Source: Parasponia andersonii (Eukaryota; Streptophyta; Magnoliopsida; Rosales; Cannabaceae). Taken from it: a stretch of DNA of 64,000 bases. Positions 1 through 10,329 of this stretch are shown here, in pieces (position 1 is the stretch's first letter; the number at the start of each line of letters is the position of its first letter). Location: contig JXTB01000174.1 of the NCBI GenBank assembly GCA_002914805.1, forward strand, positions 119,326 to 183,325, given 5' to 3'. The notes below the pieces were generated by a model. The model did no database searches, was not told the DNA's origin, and saw only the letters and a program-made list of their open reading frames with translations. Both the position numbers and the translations under genes were made by a program.

Positions 1-1315
1 GCTTTTAAAGGAGAGAAGCCGAAAAATTTTTCTGGAAGAGGAAAGAATAAAAGAAACCGAGCAGTCAGAATTTCAAAATTCAAACAGATCTCGTGATGAG
101 AGATGGCGTATCACCGCATCGGGAAAAGGGAGCCACGTGCGTCCCTCAGGTTGGAGAAGCGAAGAGATGGTTTCCCCACTTGATAGACACGAATCTATCA
201 AGTAGGGAAATGGGGGCAGTTGTGGGACCCGTTTCCGAACCTTGTGCCACGAGGAAGACCACGCGGATCGCACGTGATCTCACCATCGGCCTTTGGGCCA
301 TCCGAGCTTAGGGCAGAACCCATCACTGACCCCAGACGGTCCGGCCAGTCAGACCCCAACCACGACAGCTGGGGGTCTAAGGCCCCAAGGGTCTGCTATC
401 TGGGAACAGCGGCCCTTATCTCAACAGTCGGAAGGGTCAGAAGCCCCAAGGTCCCCATCACTGACCCCAGACGGTTCGGCCAGTCAGACCCCAACCATGA
501 CAGCTGGGGGTCTGAGGCCCCAAGAGTCTGCTATCTGGGAACAGCGGTCCTTATCTCAACAGTCGGAAGGGTCAGAAGCCCAAGGTCCCCATCACTGACC
601 CCAGACGACCCGGCCAGTCAGACCCCAACCATGACAGCTGGGGGTCAGAGGCCTCAAGGGTCTGCTATCTGGGAACAGTGACCCTTATCTCAACAGTCAG
701 AGGGATCAGAAGCCCCAAGGGTCTTCAGACTGGGTACAATGGAAAGCAACCCACGGCTCCAGACCCAGACAGAGCATTTAATCCGATCCTGGGTAGGTGT
801 GTGTATCAGGGACAGGCCGTCCTGACAGAACGGCGATTTGCCCAAATCTTACTCTTGACAGATTGAAGCCGTAGGAGGCGGCGAAAATCAGGCCACAGTA
901 ACACAGAGGAGATCACAGAAATCTCGGCCCGTGACGGTTAAAAAAGATCTTGAGGTGAAAGGTACTCATTCCTGAGATAGAGAACCAGGCTGTTCACTAT
1001 CTCAGGACTATACATATAGAAGCCATGCGTTCCCGAATGGGGATATATGCGCAACAAAGTTGATATATAAAAAACAGTCTGTGAACCAAAAGAAGATAGA
1101 TATATACACATACAAGTATATTTTTCCTTGCTACCCAACAAAAAAGAAAGACTATTTACTTAAGCATCGAAGAGTCTTTGCAGGTAGCCACTCTCGCCTC
1201 TCCGATCTTGCTTGGAGTTCAGAGAACTTTGGGACAGCGAGGACACGTGGACAGTTGGAGAATACAGCGTCAGCAGTTCAAGACACGTGGACGGCTGATG
1301 AAAATCGCTCCAACA
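1..1315 (+). mobile_element. 3' end of an LTR retrotransposon (internal tail, polypurine tract, 3' LTR)
   Basis: Bases 1-203 are the non-coding tail of the internal region. A polypurine tract lies at 204-219 (AGGGAAATGGGGGCAG). The LTR follows immediately: it starts TGTGGGACCC at 221 and most plausibly ends ...CTCCAACA at 1315, giving an LTR of about 1.1 kb. A TATA-like stretch (GATATATAAAAAACAG) lies near 1060, where a retroelement promoter would sit, so the GC-rich tandem repeat at 321-720 falls in U3. The 5' part and 5' LTR lie outside the window, so family (Gypsy or Copia) and target duplication cannot be read. It ends against a phosphatase pseudogene, which suggests it inserted in that gene. 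A fossil fragment. Confidence 0.7.
321..720 (+). repeat. GC-rich tandem repeat, about three 135-bp units in the U3 of the LTR
   Basis: Units start at 321, 456 and 590, each opening CATCACTGACCCCAGACG and containing the palindromic core CCCCAACCATGACAGCTGGGGGTC. The copies differ at only a few sites, one by a single-base deletion that makes the second period 134. Because 135 is a multiple of three, the repeat keeps a reading frame open, but that frame has no features of a protein. Repeats of this kind in U3 often act as enhancer-like units; that role is inferred here. Confidence 0.85.
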
Positions 1316-2882
1316 GAGTACCAAAGACTTTGACCTTTTCTTGGAGGACCTGAAGCTTGGTCAACGAAAGAAGAAACTTGTCATTTTTTCTCTCGGTGGA
1401 TTGCTTTGTCACATAGTCTACCGTTATGATAGGTCTAGTGTTCCAAGATTTCGTGTTCCTGATGCATCATATTGGAGCTTTTTTGATAAGAAATTTATTC
1501 AATTTTTGTTATTTTATTTGCAATATTTATCTCTGGAATCCATCTTTTAATTTTCTTTTAGGATATATATATATATATATATTTATATATATGTATGTTT
1601 GTTTGTGTGTGTATATGTATTTGTGTGTAATATACATATATATATATATATATATATATTTGTTTCTTTTGTAGTTTACAAGAGGCCTTGTTGTGAAGAG
1701 TTCATGAAGTTTTGCTCGGAAAGATATGAAGTGGGAATATGGTCCTCTGCGAGGGGGCTAGTATTGTCATATTTTACCTATTAAATTCTACTTGTTTATT
1801 TTCATTAATAACTTAATTATAAATCTAACTACACGTAAGAATAATTATATCGATTATATATGTTAATTATATAGATCATGCATGAGGTACTAATTTTTGT
1901 ATCAAAATTTTAATACCAACATATAATATGTGATTATAATGTTTATTCTATTTGTGTTAAGTATTAACGTACCAATTAGATGATGACAACTTATATATCA
2001 CATGTATTAGTACAAAAATTAGGACATGTAGTGCTATCCTAATTATATATGTCACAATTTTCATGGCTTTATAATAATATCTATCAGATGGTACCTGGAC
2101 AATGCACTGGATTGCATAATGAAAGGATTAAAGAGCAAGTTATTATTTGCATGGTTAAGTAAGAAATTCGATTAGCGTTATTCTTTGTCACATGAATTTG
2201 TGACGATGAATTCGAATAATTTTCTGGAATAACGTTAGTTTTAATTTTAATAATTGTATTTCAGGACCAAAATGAATGCACCAATTCTTGATTCTCTACT
2301 TTGGAGAAGAAACACAAACCCTTGTTTCTGAAGGAGTTGAATAAATTGTGGCAAAACAAGTACCTTTGCAGAGGGCAATATTCTTCATCAAACACTCTTA
2401 ATAGATGATAAGCCTTACAAAGCGCTGCTTAATTAATCCCGTAATTATATTCTATTAATCATACATATATATATATATATATATATGTGTATATACATTA
2501 TTTTGGTCCTTTTATATCTTGTGTACTTGTTATATTTTCGTAATATTTATTTCAATTTGTTACAGTCACACACATCTATTTTTATTGAGCATGAATACAA
2601 GGTTGATGATGTTGATGACGTGGCTTTAGGTAAGTTCCTTAATTAATAATATGATTTCTTTGTATTGTCTTAATTTATTTTAAATGTAATTTGTTTGAAT
2701 GTAATTTTTTTTTATTAGGGCCTTAGAGTGAGCTTCGTCTTTACCTGGATGAATTGGCAGAAGTAGATGATATTCCTTCTTTTGTCAAAGGACATCCATT
2801 TGGGCAGCCAGCCATAAGTCCAGACCATTCTGATTGGAATTTCTATTCCAAGGTGGTTCGTCGTTTTGAAAAGAGTACTTGA
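1316..2882 (+). pseudogene. FCP1/SCP1-like HAD phosphatase pseudogene, 5' truncated
   Basis: Six exon-like blocks in order resemble the plant FCP1-homology (NIF domain) HAD phosphatases. They encode KKLVIFSLGGLLCHIVYRYD (about 1365-1430), VYKRPCCEEFMKFCSERYEV (1675-1757), LDNALDCIMKGLKSKLLFAW (about 2096-2160), a block containing TLEKKHKPLFLKELNKLWQ then LLIDDKPYKALLN (about 2263-2430), HTSIFIEHEYKVDDVDDVAL (about 2566-2630) and ELRLYLDELAEVDDIPSFVK...FGQPAI...WNFY (about 2730-2880). Family members dephosphorylate phosphoserine through a DxDx(T/V) loop. Here the nucleophile position reads S-L-G-G, so the first aspartate is lost. In-frame stops at 2289-2291 and 2724-2726, and a frame change before LLIDD, also indicate decay. 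Introns are still recognisable, so this is a decayed genomic copy and not a retrocopy. The 5' end is missing where the LTR element ends. Confidence 0.75.
1877..2044. repeat. MITE-like inverted-repeat element, family A copy 1 (inside pseudogene intron)
   Basis: The left arm contains TACTAATTTTTGTATCAAAA. The right arm, read in reverse complement, gives TAGCACTACATGTCCTAATT followed by TTTGTACTAATACATGTGAT. The same arrangement, including the inner block ATGTGATAT...TAATTGGTA, recurs at 13425-13618. About 170 bp with no coding capacity. Superfamily not assigned. Confidence 0.5.
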
Positions 2883-4535
2883 GTAGTTAGTTTGGTATCA
2901 TGAATATCATTATTATGATTATGATCATGAATTATCATATAGAATTATCATATATTCCGCTCTATGGTTTGATTTTTGATTTCATTGTGGTTTTTGGGAT
3001 TGGAGGAACACATACTATGCGCTATATATCGAATTAGCATTTTTATTTACATATTGTTACAAGTATTTATTTTTGAATGTAAATCAAATATTTTTGATGT
3101 TTATTATTATTATTTTGCGTCCATTTTTTTAAATGAAAGAATATGATAGATGTAGGCCAATAACGGAAAACAAAGCAAATATAGGACAATACCAAGTAGA
3201 CAGCAGTGTTAAGACAAGTTATTGAACGACATCAAAGAAAATAAACGACGATAATATGAAAATACGACCATACTATAGTGTTTTTAATTTTTATTTTTTG
3301 AAAAATGGGTTGAAAGTTCGTAGTAACTTTTCTGGGTTTCCCCTGTTAGAGGACAGCGATGCAGTGTTTAATTGTCATATACTGTGAGCTGAAAAAATAA
3401 ACGACAATCAAATTTAAATGTCGTTAAAATTGTGGTAGTTGAGAAAACGGCATATAGTTGAGGCGTTACAACTGAATTAGCCAATGAAACGCAAGAGGAG
3501 GGCTAAACTACATAAACAACTAAATGCAATAGATGACAAATATAATTTTTACATGACAACATCGGGAAAAATGTTTTTTTTTTTTATTTTTGAGAAAAAA
3601 TGGGAAAGCGAGGAAAACAAATATAGTATTACAAAAAATTCAAACGTGTTCTCTTTTATATTCTTTTAATCTCATTATTTCACATATAAATTTAAAAGTT
3701 AAAAAATATAAAAAAGAGTGCATTATTATTCATTTAGGCGGCCTCCCATTGCAGCAACTCACTTCAATTGGAATTACATCTCTAATGTTGTTCTTAAGTT
3801 TAATCGGAGTACTACGTAAGGACCTGAAATGATGTTTTTTGGGTAATCCTATAAAATGTTCCCAGTACTTATATTTTGGAATCTAATTGCATTGTTATCG
3901 TTTAGTTATCATCTAAACTTTACTTTATTTATGTTATTCATTTCAGCTCTTTATGTTATGAACTTTATTTATGGACCTTGGCTTGTAAGTTGTAACCCCT
4001 TTTGTTATAAGTGAATTATCTCCATTTTTATCTTTCGACAGTCGACCAATTTGTTGTAGTTTTTCGTTGGAGACTGTACGACATCCGAGGATGTAAAGGA
4101 CGGAAAACCTATTGAAAAGACGTGCAAGTTGGAAACGACGACTAATTAGCAGAAAACAAAATTCAAGAAAGGCAATAAATTAAGAAACTTAAAGATGTTT
4201 TTAGGTAATAATTGACAATAGATATCATAACAGATATATAAATAATGAATATAAATACAATAAATCGAGGACTATATGAAATGACAATTGACTAAAATCA
4301 TTATATAAAGAAATCCACGACAAGTACATAAGACAACTGTAGTTGAATGTGAAAGTGAAACACTTTGATAAGTACGAAAAATGACAATGACGGACAAACG
4401 ACACTAACTATCTAAAACTATTGTCAAAGTTTTTACACTCATACTACTAATGCTCCCACCGATAAAAAGATTTTTTTTCAAAGTTCATCGAAATTAATTT
4501 TTATTGTCATGTTACTTACTTTTTTTTTAACAAAA
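2883..4535. other. Intergenic; A-rich tract dense in AAACGAC/ATGACA motifs (3180-4450)
   Basis: No gene seen. From about 3180 to 4450 short motifs of the type AAACGAC, ACGACA and ATGACAA recur roughly a dozen times in A-rich sequence (for example near 3224, 3246, 3402, 4077, 4133, 4318 and 4402). A similar tract lies at 31.9-33.2 kb. Such arrays resemble the subterminal repeats of CACTA-type DNA transposons, but I found no convincing CACTA termini, so the assignment is open. Confidence 0.35.
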
Positions 4536-4537
4536 AA

Positions 4538-4725
4538 AAAAAGTGGGGCTTAACTAATGATCTCCACTTGTTACAAATTAAAAGAAAATACCTATTACTA
4601 CCCAATCCCCACCTTACCCGATTAGGGATAATAGATTTTTACGCCTACTTCTAGTATAACTCGAACCTAGAACCAAGATCCTAAATAATGGGTGCTCTTA
4701 CCACTTGAACTAACTCATTTCACCT
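4538..4725 (-). mobile_element. tRNA-derived SINE, copy 1
   Basis: On the minus strand the element begins with a pol III A-box-like stretch (TAGTTCAAGTGGTAAGAGCA), followed about 30 bp later by a B box (GGTTCGAGTT). It ends with a T-rich 3' tail reading ...ATTAGTTAAGCCCCACTTTT. The same head and tail occur at 39965-40120. The boxes descend from a tRNA, but there is no cloverleaf, so this is a SINE and not a tRNA gene. Confidence 0.6.
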
Positions 4726-4729
4726 GAAT

Positions 4730-5300
4730 ACCCAAATCATTTTCTTTATGAACCATGGCCATTTCAAGCTTCTTCACTAACGTCCTCTATGATTGAATTT
4801 AATTTTTCAATCTTAAATTGGAGTTTTTGAACTCAAATATGATTCTTTTGACCAAGGTAGTTGCGTTCGACTTGAGTCGAAGATTTTCAACCACAGTTGA
4901 GATTTTTCTAGATAATGGGGATGTAAGAGCAAGTTCAAAATTCTGATTTTTTTTTCTTTTAAAAAAAATATAAGTTTAATTCAATAAATGATTTATATTT
5001 TGTCTCTTAATTGATAGTGAAAATTGAAAAAAGAGGTCTGATAATGTCCTAAATAGATTTTTATTTAAAAAAATAGCGAAAAAAATCATATTTATTAAAA
5101 TTTGTGGATATTGGAACACAAAAAGAAAACATGACAAAAAAAATATATTAATATTAGCTAAGGGCAAGAATAATAGTCTTAATAGAATTCAAATAATTAA
5201 AATGCAAAATTTTTGCACTCTCTTTTATGTTTTTCAGTTTTACATTTTAATAATATTACAAAGCATAATAAATTTTACATGTCAAGTAGTTGCCTCAAAT
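4730..5300. other. Intergenic AT-rich sequence
   Basis: No gene, tandem array or recognisable transposon ends seen. Reading frames here are short and AT-driven. Confidence 0.5.
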
Positions 5301-5314
5301 GTAAACACGTTAGT

Positions 5315-6120
5315 GCAGCGCCCGATGTCCCGAGCCAACTTGCTCATCAACAATGTGCTCATATGTAATGTCGACTAGTTTCGTCCTACCTTAAGCTACT
5401 CAAGAGAATGGCTACTCAAGAGAATGGCTCCAGCTCCCAGCCAATTTGTGCAGTGGTGGCCTAGCCCCATATCGATCATCCTATAGATCTCCAATACGTA
5501 CCTCTAGAGTCATCTCACCTAGTAAACAATGCTTTTGTGCAATTTGTGCTGTCTAGCACCTTACAGTGGGTTACAAACCCTCTCACATCGAAAAACTATA
5601 CACGTCATTGTGCATGCAATAATCTCTGCCAAAATACTCTGCCATACGTACCTTTTCACTTAGTATGCACACTTGCATTTAGAGTGACATACCAATGCTA
5701 ACGCGGTGTAGACAATCTCCATACTACATTATATTTCGTTATGGCTTCAATAGAGATTCAGTGCCTTTGGTGATTTTCTTCCCATAGAACATGACAATGT
5801 GTCCCTTGCACATCGTCTCTGATATCATTTGTCACAAGGGTCTTACCTCAAACATTAATACACCCATGCAGGGCTTGATTCCCTAGGCCAACCTACTCAC
5901 CATCAGTGCACTCATATATAATGTCGATTGGTTTTATCCTACCTTGGACTTCTTAGGGGAATAGTTCCAACTCCCGACTAACTTATGCAAAAGTAGCTTA
6001 GTCCTATATCGATCATCCCAAAGGTCTCTCACACGCACCTCTGGAGTCATCTCACCCAGTAAACAATGCCTCTACGTAGCTTGTCCCGTCTAGTACCTTG
6101 CAAAGGGTTAGAGAGTGTAG
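5315..6120. repeat. Degenerate direct repeat, two copies about 545 bp apart
   Basis: Copy 1 (about 5315-5590) and copy 2 (about 5865-6120) share, in order, the blocks CAACTTGCTCATCA / CAACCTACTCACCAT, TCATATGTAATGTCGA / TCATATATAATGTCGA, CATATCGATCATCC / TATATCGATCATCC, AGAGTCATCTCACC / GGAGTCATCTCACC and AGTAAACAATGC. Copy 1 also holds a 19-bp internal duplication (CTACTCAAGAGAATGG). The sequence is less AT-rich than its surroundings and has no open frame. Probably the remains of a repetitive element, possibly an old terminal repeat pair; family unknown. Confidence 0.6.
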
Positions 6121-6804
6121 AAAGGAATACATTTGGTTTTCTTTAGGATTTTAACTTATTTGACGTCGTTTGAGTTTCATAATTATAATACGCAAATTAA
6201 TGATTGTAGAATCTAATCTTCAGTTCGATCAAGGACAATTCAAACACGAACAACAAAGGACACAAAAGAAACCAGTTTACGTGGTTGAACTCTTAATGTG
6301 AGAATCCTACATCCACTGCAACTCTTAGTATTAACAGATTTAACTAATTCTTTAACTGACATCAGGTAGCCATTCTCGTTCCAAATAAAACAACCGAAGC
6401 TTAAAGGACCATTTTGAATATTTTGACAGTTCCCGAAAATCTTTCTGGAATCAGGATATTTTCTTCATCCACATATACATCACAATGCAAAATCCAAAAA
6501 TAGAACATGGAAGAATAAGGAAAGAAAGGTAGAGGGTCATTATATAATCCTGTCTTTGCTGTTAAAAGCTTCACATCCAATAATATCATGTTCAGTAAAT
6601 GTGTCCAACCAAGAAAAAAAAGTCTGAAAACTAATTAAAAATTAATTTCTTGTAATCTAATCTTCGAAACTGTTAAAACAGTTGTGTTAATGTAATCTCT
6701 CAGTATCACAACGCCAGCAGTTTAAATTAATTGGTTTAACTCAAGTTAACTAAACATGTCAGCCTCAAATACTCTTCGAAAACCTGCTGCTTTTGCTGCT
6801 ATTA
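6121..6804. other. 3' flank of the AHL gene
   Basis: AT-rich sequence downstream of the AHL stop codon. It should contain the 3' UTR of that minus-strand gene. No other gene seen. Confidence 0.4.
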
Positions 6805-9800
6805 TTATTCACCAGGAACAGAAACATTGATGTCTGGAGATGGGCCAAGGTCTGGTCTAGAATCTGAGGAGCCATTCCAACCTTCAAAATGATCGGACGA
6901 GCCATTCGGGTTCTCTTTATGATCAGTAATGGTGTTGTTGTGTTCGACTCCTACATGGCTTTGCACCGGTAAGGTTGGCATTGTGGGCAAGCAGGGCTCG
7001 ACCATGACCGGTTTAGCTTGCGAAATTGGACTTGCCATTGTCACTGGTCCGCCTAGAGCTGATGGGGGTGGAGAAGCCACTGTGTGTTCTCGATGATGCT
7101 TCCGTTTATGTACCTTGTAACCATTTGGCATGAAGCTTCCCACCACAATCTGCCAAAACCGATAAAAACACATCATCATCCAATGAAACTGATTATGATT
7201 AAGGTAAAATGATTGATTGTGTTCTATTCCATTTGTTTTGAGCAGTGCAAACAGTACAATAGACAAACACATTTTTCATTCGATAATACTAATTAAATAC
7301 AAAAAGAGCTTCTGTGCAACTATTCGAACAAGGGTATCTTCACTGGGGTGGTTTCAGGTATTGTATTTAGAAACGTCTTTGGTGAATTGAGCACTGTGAA
7401 TAGGCAGAAACAAACAATCAAAGCATAATTTTAAAACTCCGGAGAAATGGCTATGCTCATAGAATGTAGTCATTACTCTTAATCAATAATCATAAATGTT
7501 CTCATGTTCTTCCATCATGGTCCACATTGAGACATACATAAGAATAGTGGTGTTCATTGGCAAATGTAAGGAAGGGCCATACCTGAATGGGACTAGCAGC
7601 CGTTAGTAAACCAGCAATGCCACCACCTATTACACGACCATCAGGACCGGCCAAGGAGACGCTCAAGCCACCAGTACGACTTCTTGCAGTAGTGTCACTG
7701 ACCGTGAATGACCCAGATAAGGACAATATCTCAAAGCGACCCTGTGAGAAATTAGGACTCCTTAATCAAGAATGTTTATAAAGTCAATACCATTACGATT
7801 GAGGACGACAGTAATAGGAAAGCACAGTGACCTAAAATGATGCTTTTGTCACAATGAACTGCTGTATCAAAGCCCTCCAAAATTTTGATTAGAAACTAAA
7901 CTATTAACCTAAAATAAGAATCATTTGACACAGCAATGAGACACGTCTTTAACTAGCAACTTCGAGGAAGTAAGGAATGAAGACAAACTTAGCCACTAAA
8001 ATAATAGCCTAAATGGACACAACCATGTATTGTTTAAATAACTTTTATTTTCCTTGGAATGTAGTAAACTTAAAAGTAGTCTAGAACAAGCAAAATATCA
8101 CTGAAAGGTTAAGAGAGAGAAAAGGGAATTCATAATCAGCTTATTTGGATTATATTACAGATTGGTAAGGTAGTTTGGACCAAAGCTAAACTTTCAAATG
8201 GGAATGGACTATTTGTTTCCTGTGGGGCGGATACTGGGTACCGGTTAGGTGGGTCGGTTTGATAGAAAGACCCGTACTTCGTTAGCGCGCTAAGTCTATG
8301 CCTTTAGAATCCAAAACTAGATCATGCAAATAGGAAAAACGACTATCATACTCCAATAACCATATCCTCTTGACGTAGCCTTAAGCCGAGCTATAGGGCC
8401 ACTAACATATGCTTGAAAGTTGCATCAAACATGACCTTAAACACAAAGGTTTGAACCCCATTGGTCCCTTACTTCCAAGAACTCAACATTTTTTTTCTGA
8501 AAAAAAGAATTAAAAGAGAACCAAAATGTTGCATTTACAATAAGAACATCATAGATTAGAGATGATTCATGCCTCATATGTCAGAATACCGCCAGAAGAA
8601 CCCGGTTGGCGAATGGTGACGTTGGAAACAGCTCCATTGGCTGAGAGAACACATATTCCTCTGGGACCCTTTTGAGCAAAGGAGAAAATTTTTCCTGCTA
8701 CATCCTGCATGTCAACAAGTTTGGACCGCTGTTATTCAAAACCCAAAAGACATTTTCGGATCTGAGCAAAGATCTTGGTTGTACGGTCAAATCACTATTA
8801 AAAAATATGGCGAAAAGATACGCATTTTACCTCTCCAGTACTAACAGTGACCACATGAGGTGTGAAGTCCCCACCAGCTGTGTTTGCAAAAATTTCACCT
8901 TCATGGATCAGAGTTCAAACGTCAGAAGAAAACAAGAAAAAGCCCAGTTCTAAATATGTAGTTTGGAGCATCTGGGAAGTTAAAATATCATATTTTGTGA
9001 CAAACTTATACTTGGGTCACATTATGTGACAAAGATAATGGAGGCCCAGAAATGCGTTTTCCCCCATTCACGGTGGCAGAAACTAACAAAAACAATTAGC
9101 TAGATTTATCTCCAGACGAAACTTTAGATCCAAAATCCACAACAAATAAAAGTACTTTTTCAATAAACAATATAAACATCAGTGTATGGGTTGGTGAAAC
9201 AATAAAAGCGAAAAAAAAAAATGAAGTCGTGTCCCTATGGTTTTGCTCTGGTTTAGTTACAAAGAGGAAAGAACTCTTTTTCACGGTGGGTAAGTTGGCT
9301 TTGTATTACCAAAAGAGGAATGTTAACAATGACAGAACACCCACCGCTGTGCCCTAAAATTCCTCCTTTACTTTCATTTTCTTGGCAAACAAGCAGGCTC
9401 ACAAAAGTTATATAATTTTTCCTTTTTTTTCTTAGGAAAAAAAAAAAGAAAAAGAAAAGGCAAAACACGCCACTGAGTTCACCTGAATTTGAGCGAGTTG
9501 TACCGTTGTTGAACTCACCTAAAGAAGCGAGAAGCTGCCAGTTACCCGACCCAGGAGGCCTCCCTCTCCCTCGTTTGGACGAAGAAGAGAACTCAGATGG
9601 AGAAGAAACAGGGGACGACAGAGAAAACGGTGTCGTACTCCCGGAAGGTGGCGTCGCGTACGACAGCCTCAAGTTCCCATCGGCGTCGTATTTCCTCGGC
9701 CTCCCTCTCTTCTTCTTCCCAAACGAGTCAGCGCTCCCCGTCCCCGTCGCCGTCACCACCGCCGTTGGTCCTCCTCCGCCGGTACTTGACGGCGTTATCG

Positions 9801-9948
9801 TCGCCGTCGCCGTCGACCCAAAACTCCCCTTTGTTCCAGCGTTCACGGGGCCGACCTGGTGAGCCACCAAGTTTCTTAACGGAGCTGGGGGTGACTCAGT
9901 CCCCGAGTTCCCGGGTGACCCAGAAACCGTGCTCTCTTTTTCTTCCAT
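6805..9948 (-). CDS. AT-hook motif nuclear-localized protein, type II AHL, 377 aa
   Basis: Nuclear DNA-binding protein that grips the minor groove of AT-rich DNA. AHLs work as multimers that recruit chromatin and transcription factors in growth control. Five exons: 9519-9948, 8831-8898, 8573-8704, 7583-7741 and 6805-7149; the sum is 1134 nt with all junction phases consistent. Residues 81-87 are a type II AT-hook (RGRPRKY) and 126-136 a type I hook (RGRGRPPGSGN). The PPC/DUF296 domain spans about 145-265 with the signature GRFEILSLSGSF at 211-222 and GGGIAGLL after it. The two hooks with an intron-rich structure place it in the type II, clade B AHLs. The N terminus is Ser/Gly/Thr-rich; the C-terminal 110 residues are low-complexity. 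I chose MEEKEST as the start because the upstream frame is microsatellite-driven. Intron 3 uses a GC donor (8571-8572); the other donors are GT. Confidence 0.93.
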
Positions 9949-9964
9949 GGAAGCTGAAGAAAAC

Positions 9965-9966
<2 letters not shown>

Positions 9967-10007
<41 letters not shown>

Positions 10008-10041
10008 ATATATATTTATGTAAATATATATGTGTGTGTGT
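9967..10041. repeat. TA/TG dinucleotide tract in the AHL 5' leader
   Basis: A (TA)n run of about 17 units, then TG- and TA-rich sequence, lies roughly 20-95 bp upstream of the AHL start codon on the transcribed strand. It is probably within the 5' UTR. Length variation here could affect expression or give a polymorphic marker; that is inference. Confidence 0.75.
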
Positions 10042-10329
10042 TAGAGTTGAGTTGAGAAACGACAAAGCGTTTTGTGGCTTTAGAAGGAGAAGGAAGAGAA
10101 ATGGAGAAGTTTGAACAAAAGGGTTACTCTGCAAATGGCGCCAGAAGTAGAAGAAGGTGTTAGCTTTTTTAACATTTGAGGTGAGAGGTGTTTTACGAAG
10201 TTCCCTCCATTAATGAAGGACAAAAAGGAACTGTGGGAAAAAAAACTATTTATTTTCAGAATTTTTTCCTTTTCTTGTCTGGACTCCACAGTCCCTCTTA
10301 ATAGTGAAAAAAAAAGGGGTACCCACAAC

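Noticed and set aside
220-681. Open frame of 153 codons in the GC-rich repeat
   Set aside because: It stays open because the repeat unit is 135 bp, a multiple of three. It lies in the U3 of an LTR and has no domain character.
3180-4450. CRISPR-like or satellite array from recurring ACGAC motifs
   Set aside because: The motifs are short, irregularly spaced and not separated by unique spacers; plant nuclear DNA makes CRISPR implausible.
9506-10055. Long open frames on the plus strand opposite AHL exon 1
   Set aside because: Antisense shadows of the GC-rich Ser/Gly/Thr-coding exon. The minus-strand frame has AT-hooks and correct splice sites.
9253-10134. AHL start further upstream, giving a longer N terminus
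   Set aside because: The extra residues come from the TA/TG microsatellite (IYIYIY-type), so the Met at 9948 is preferred.
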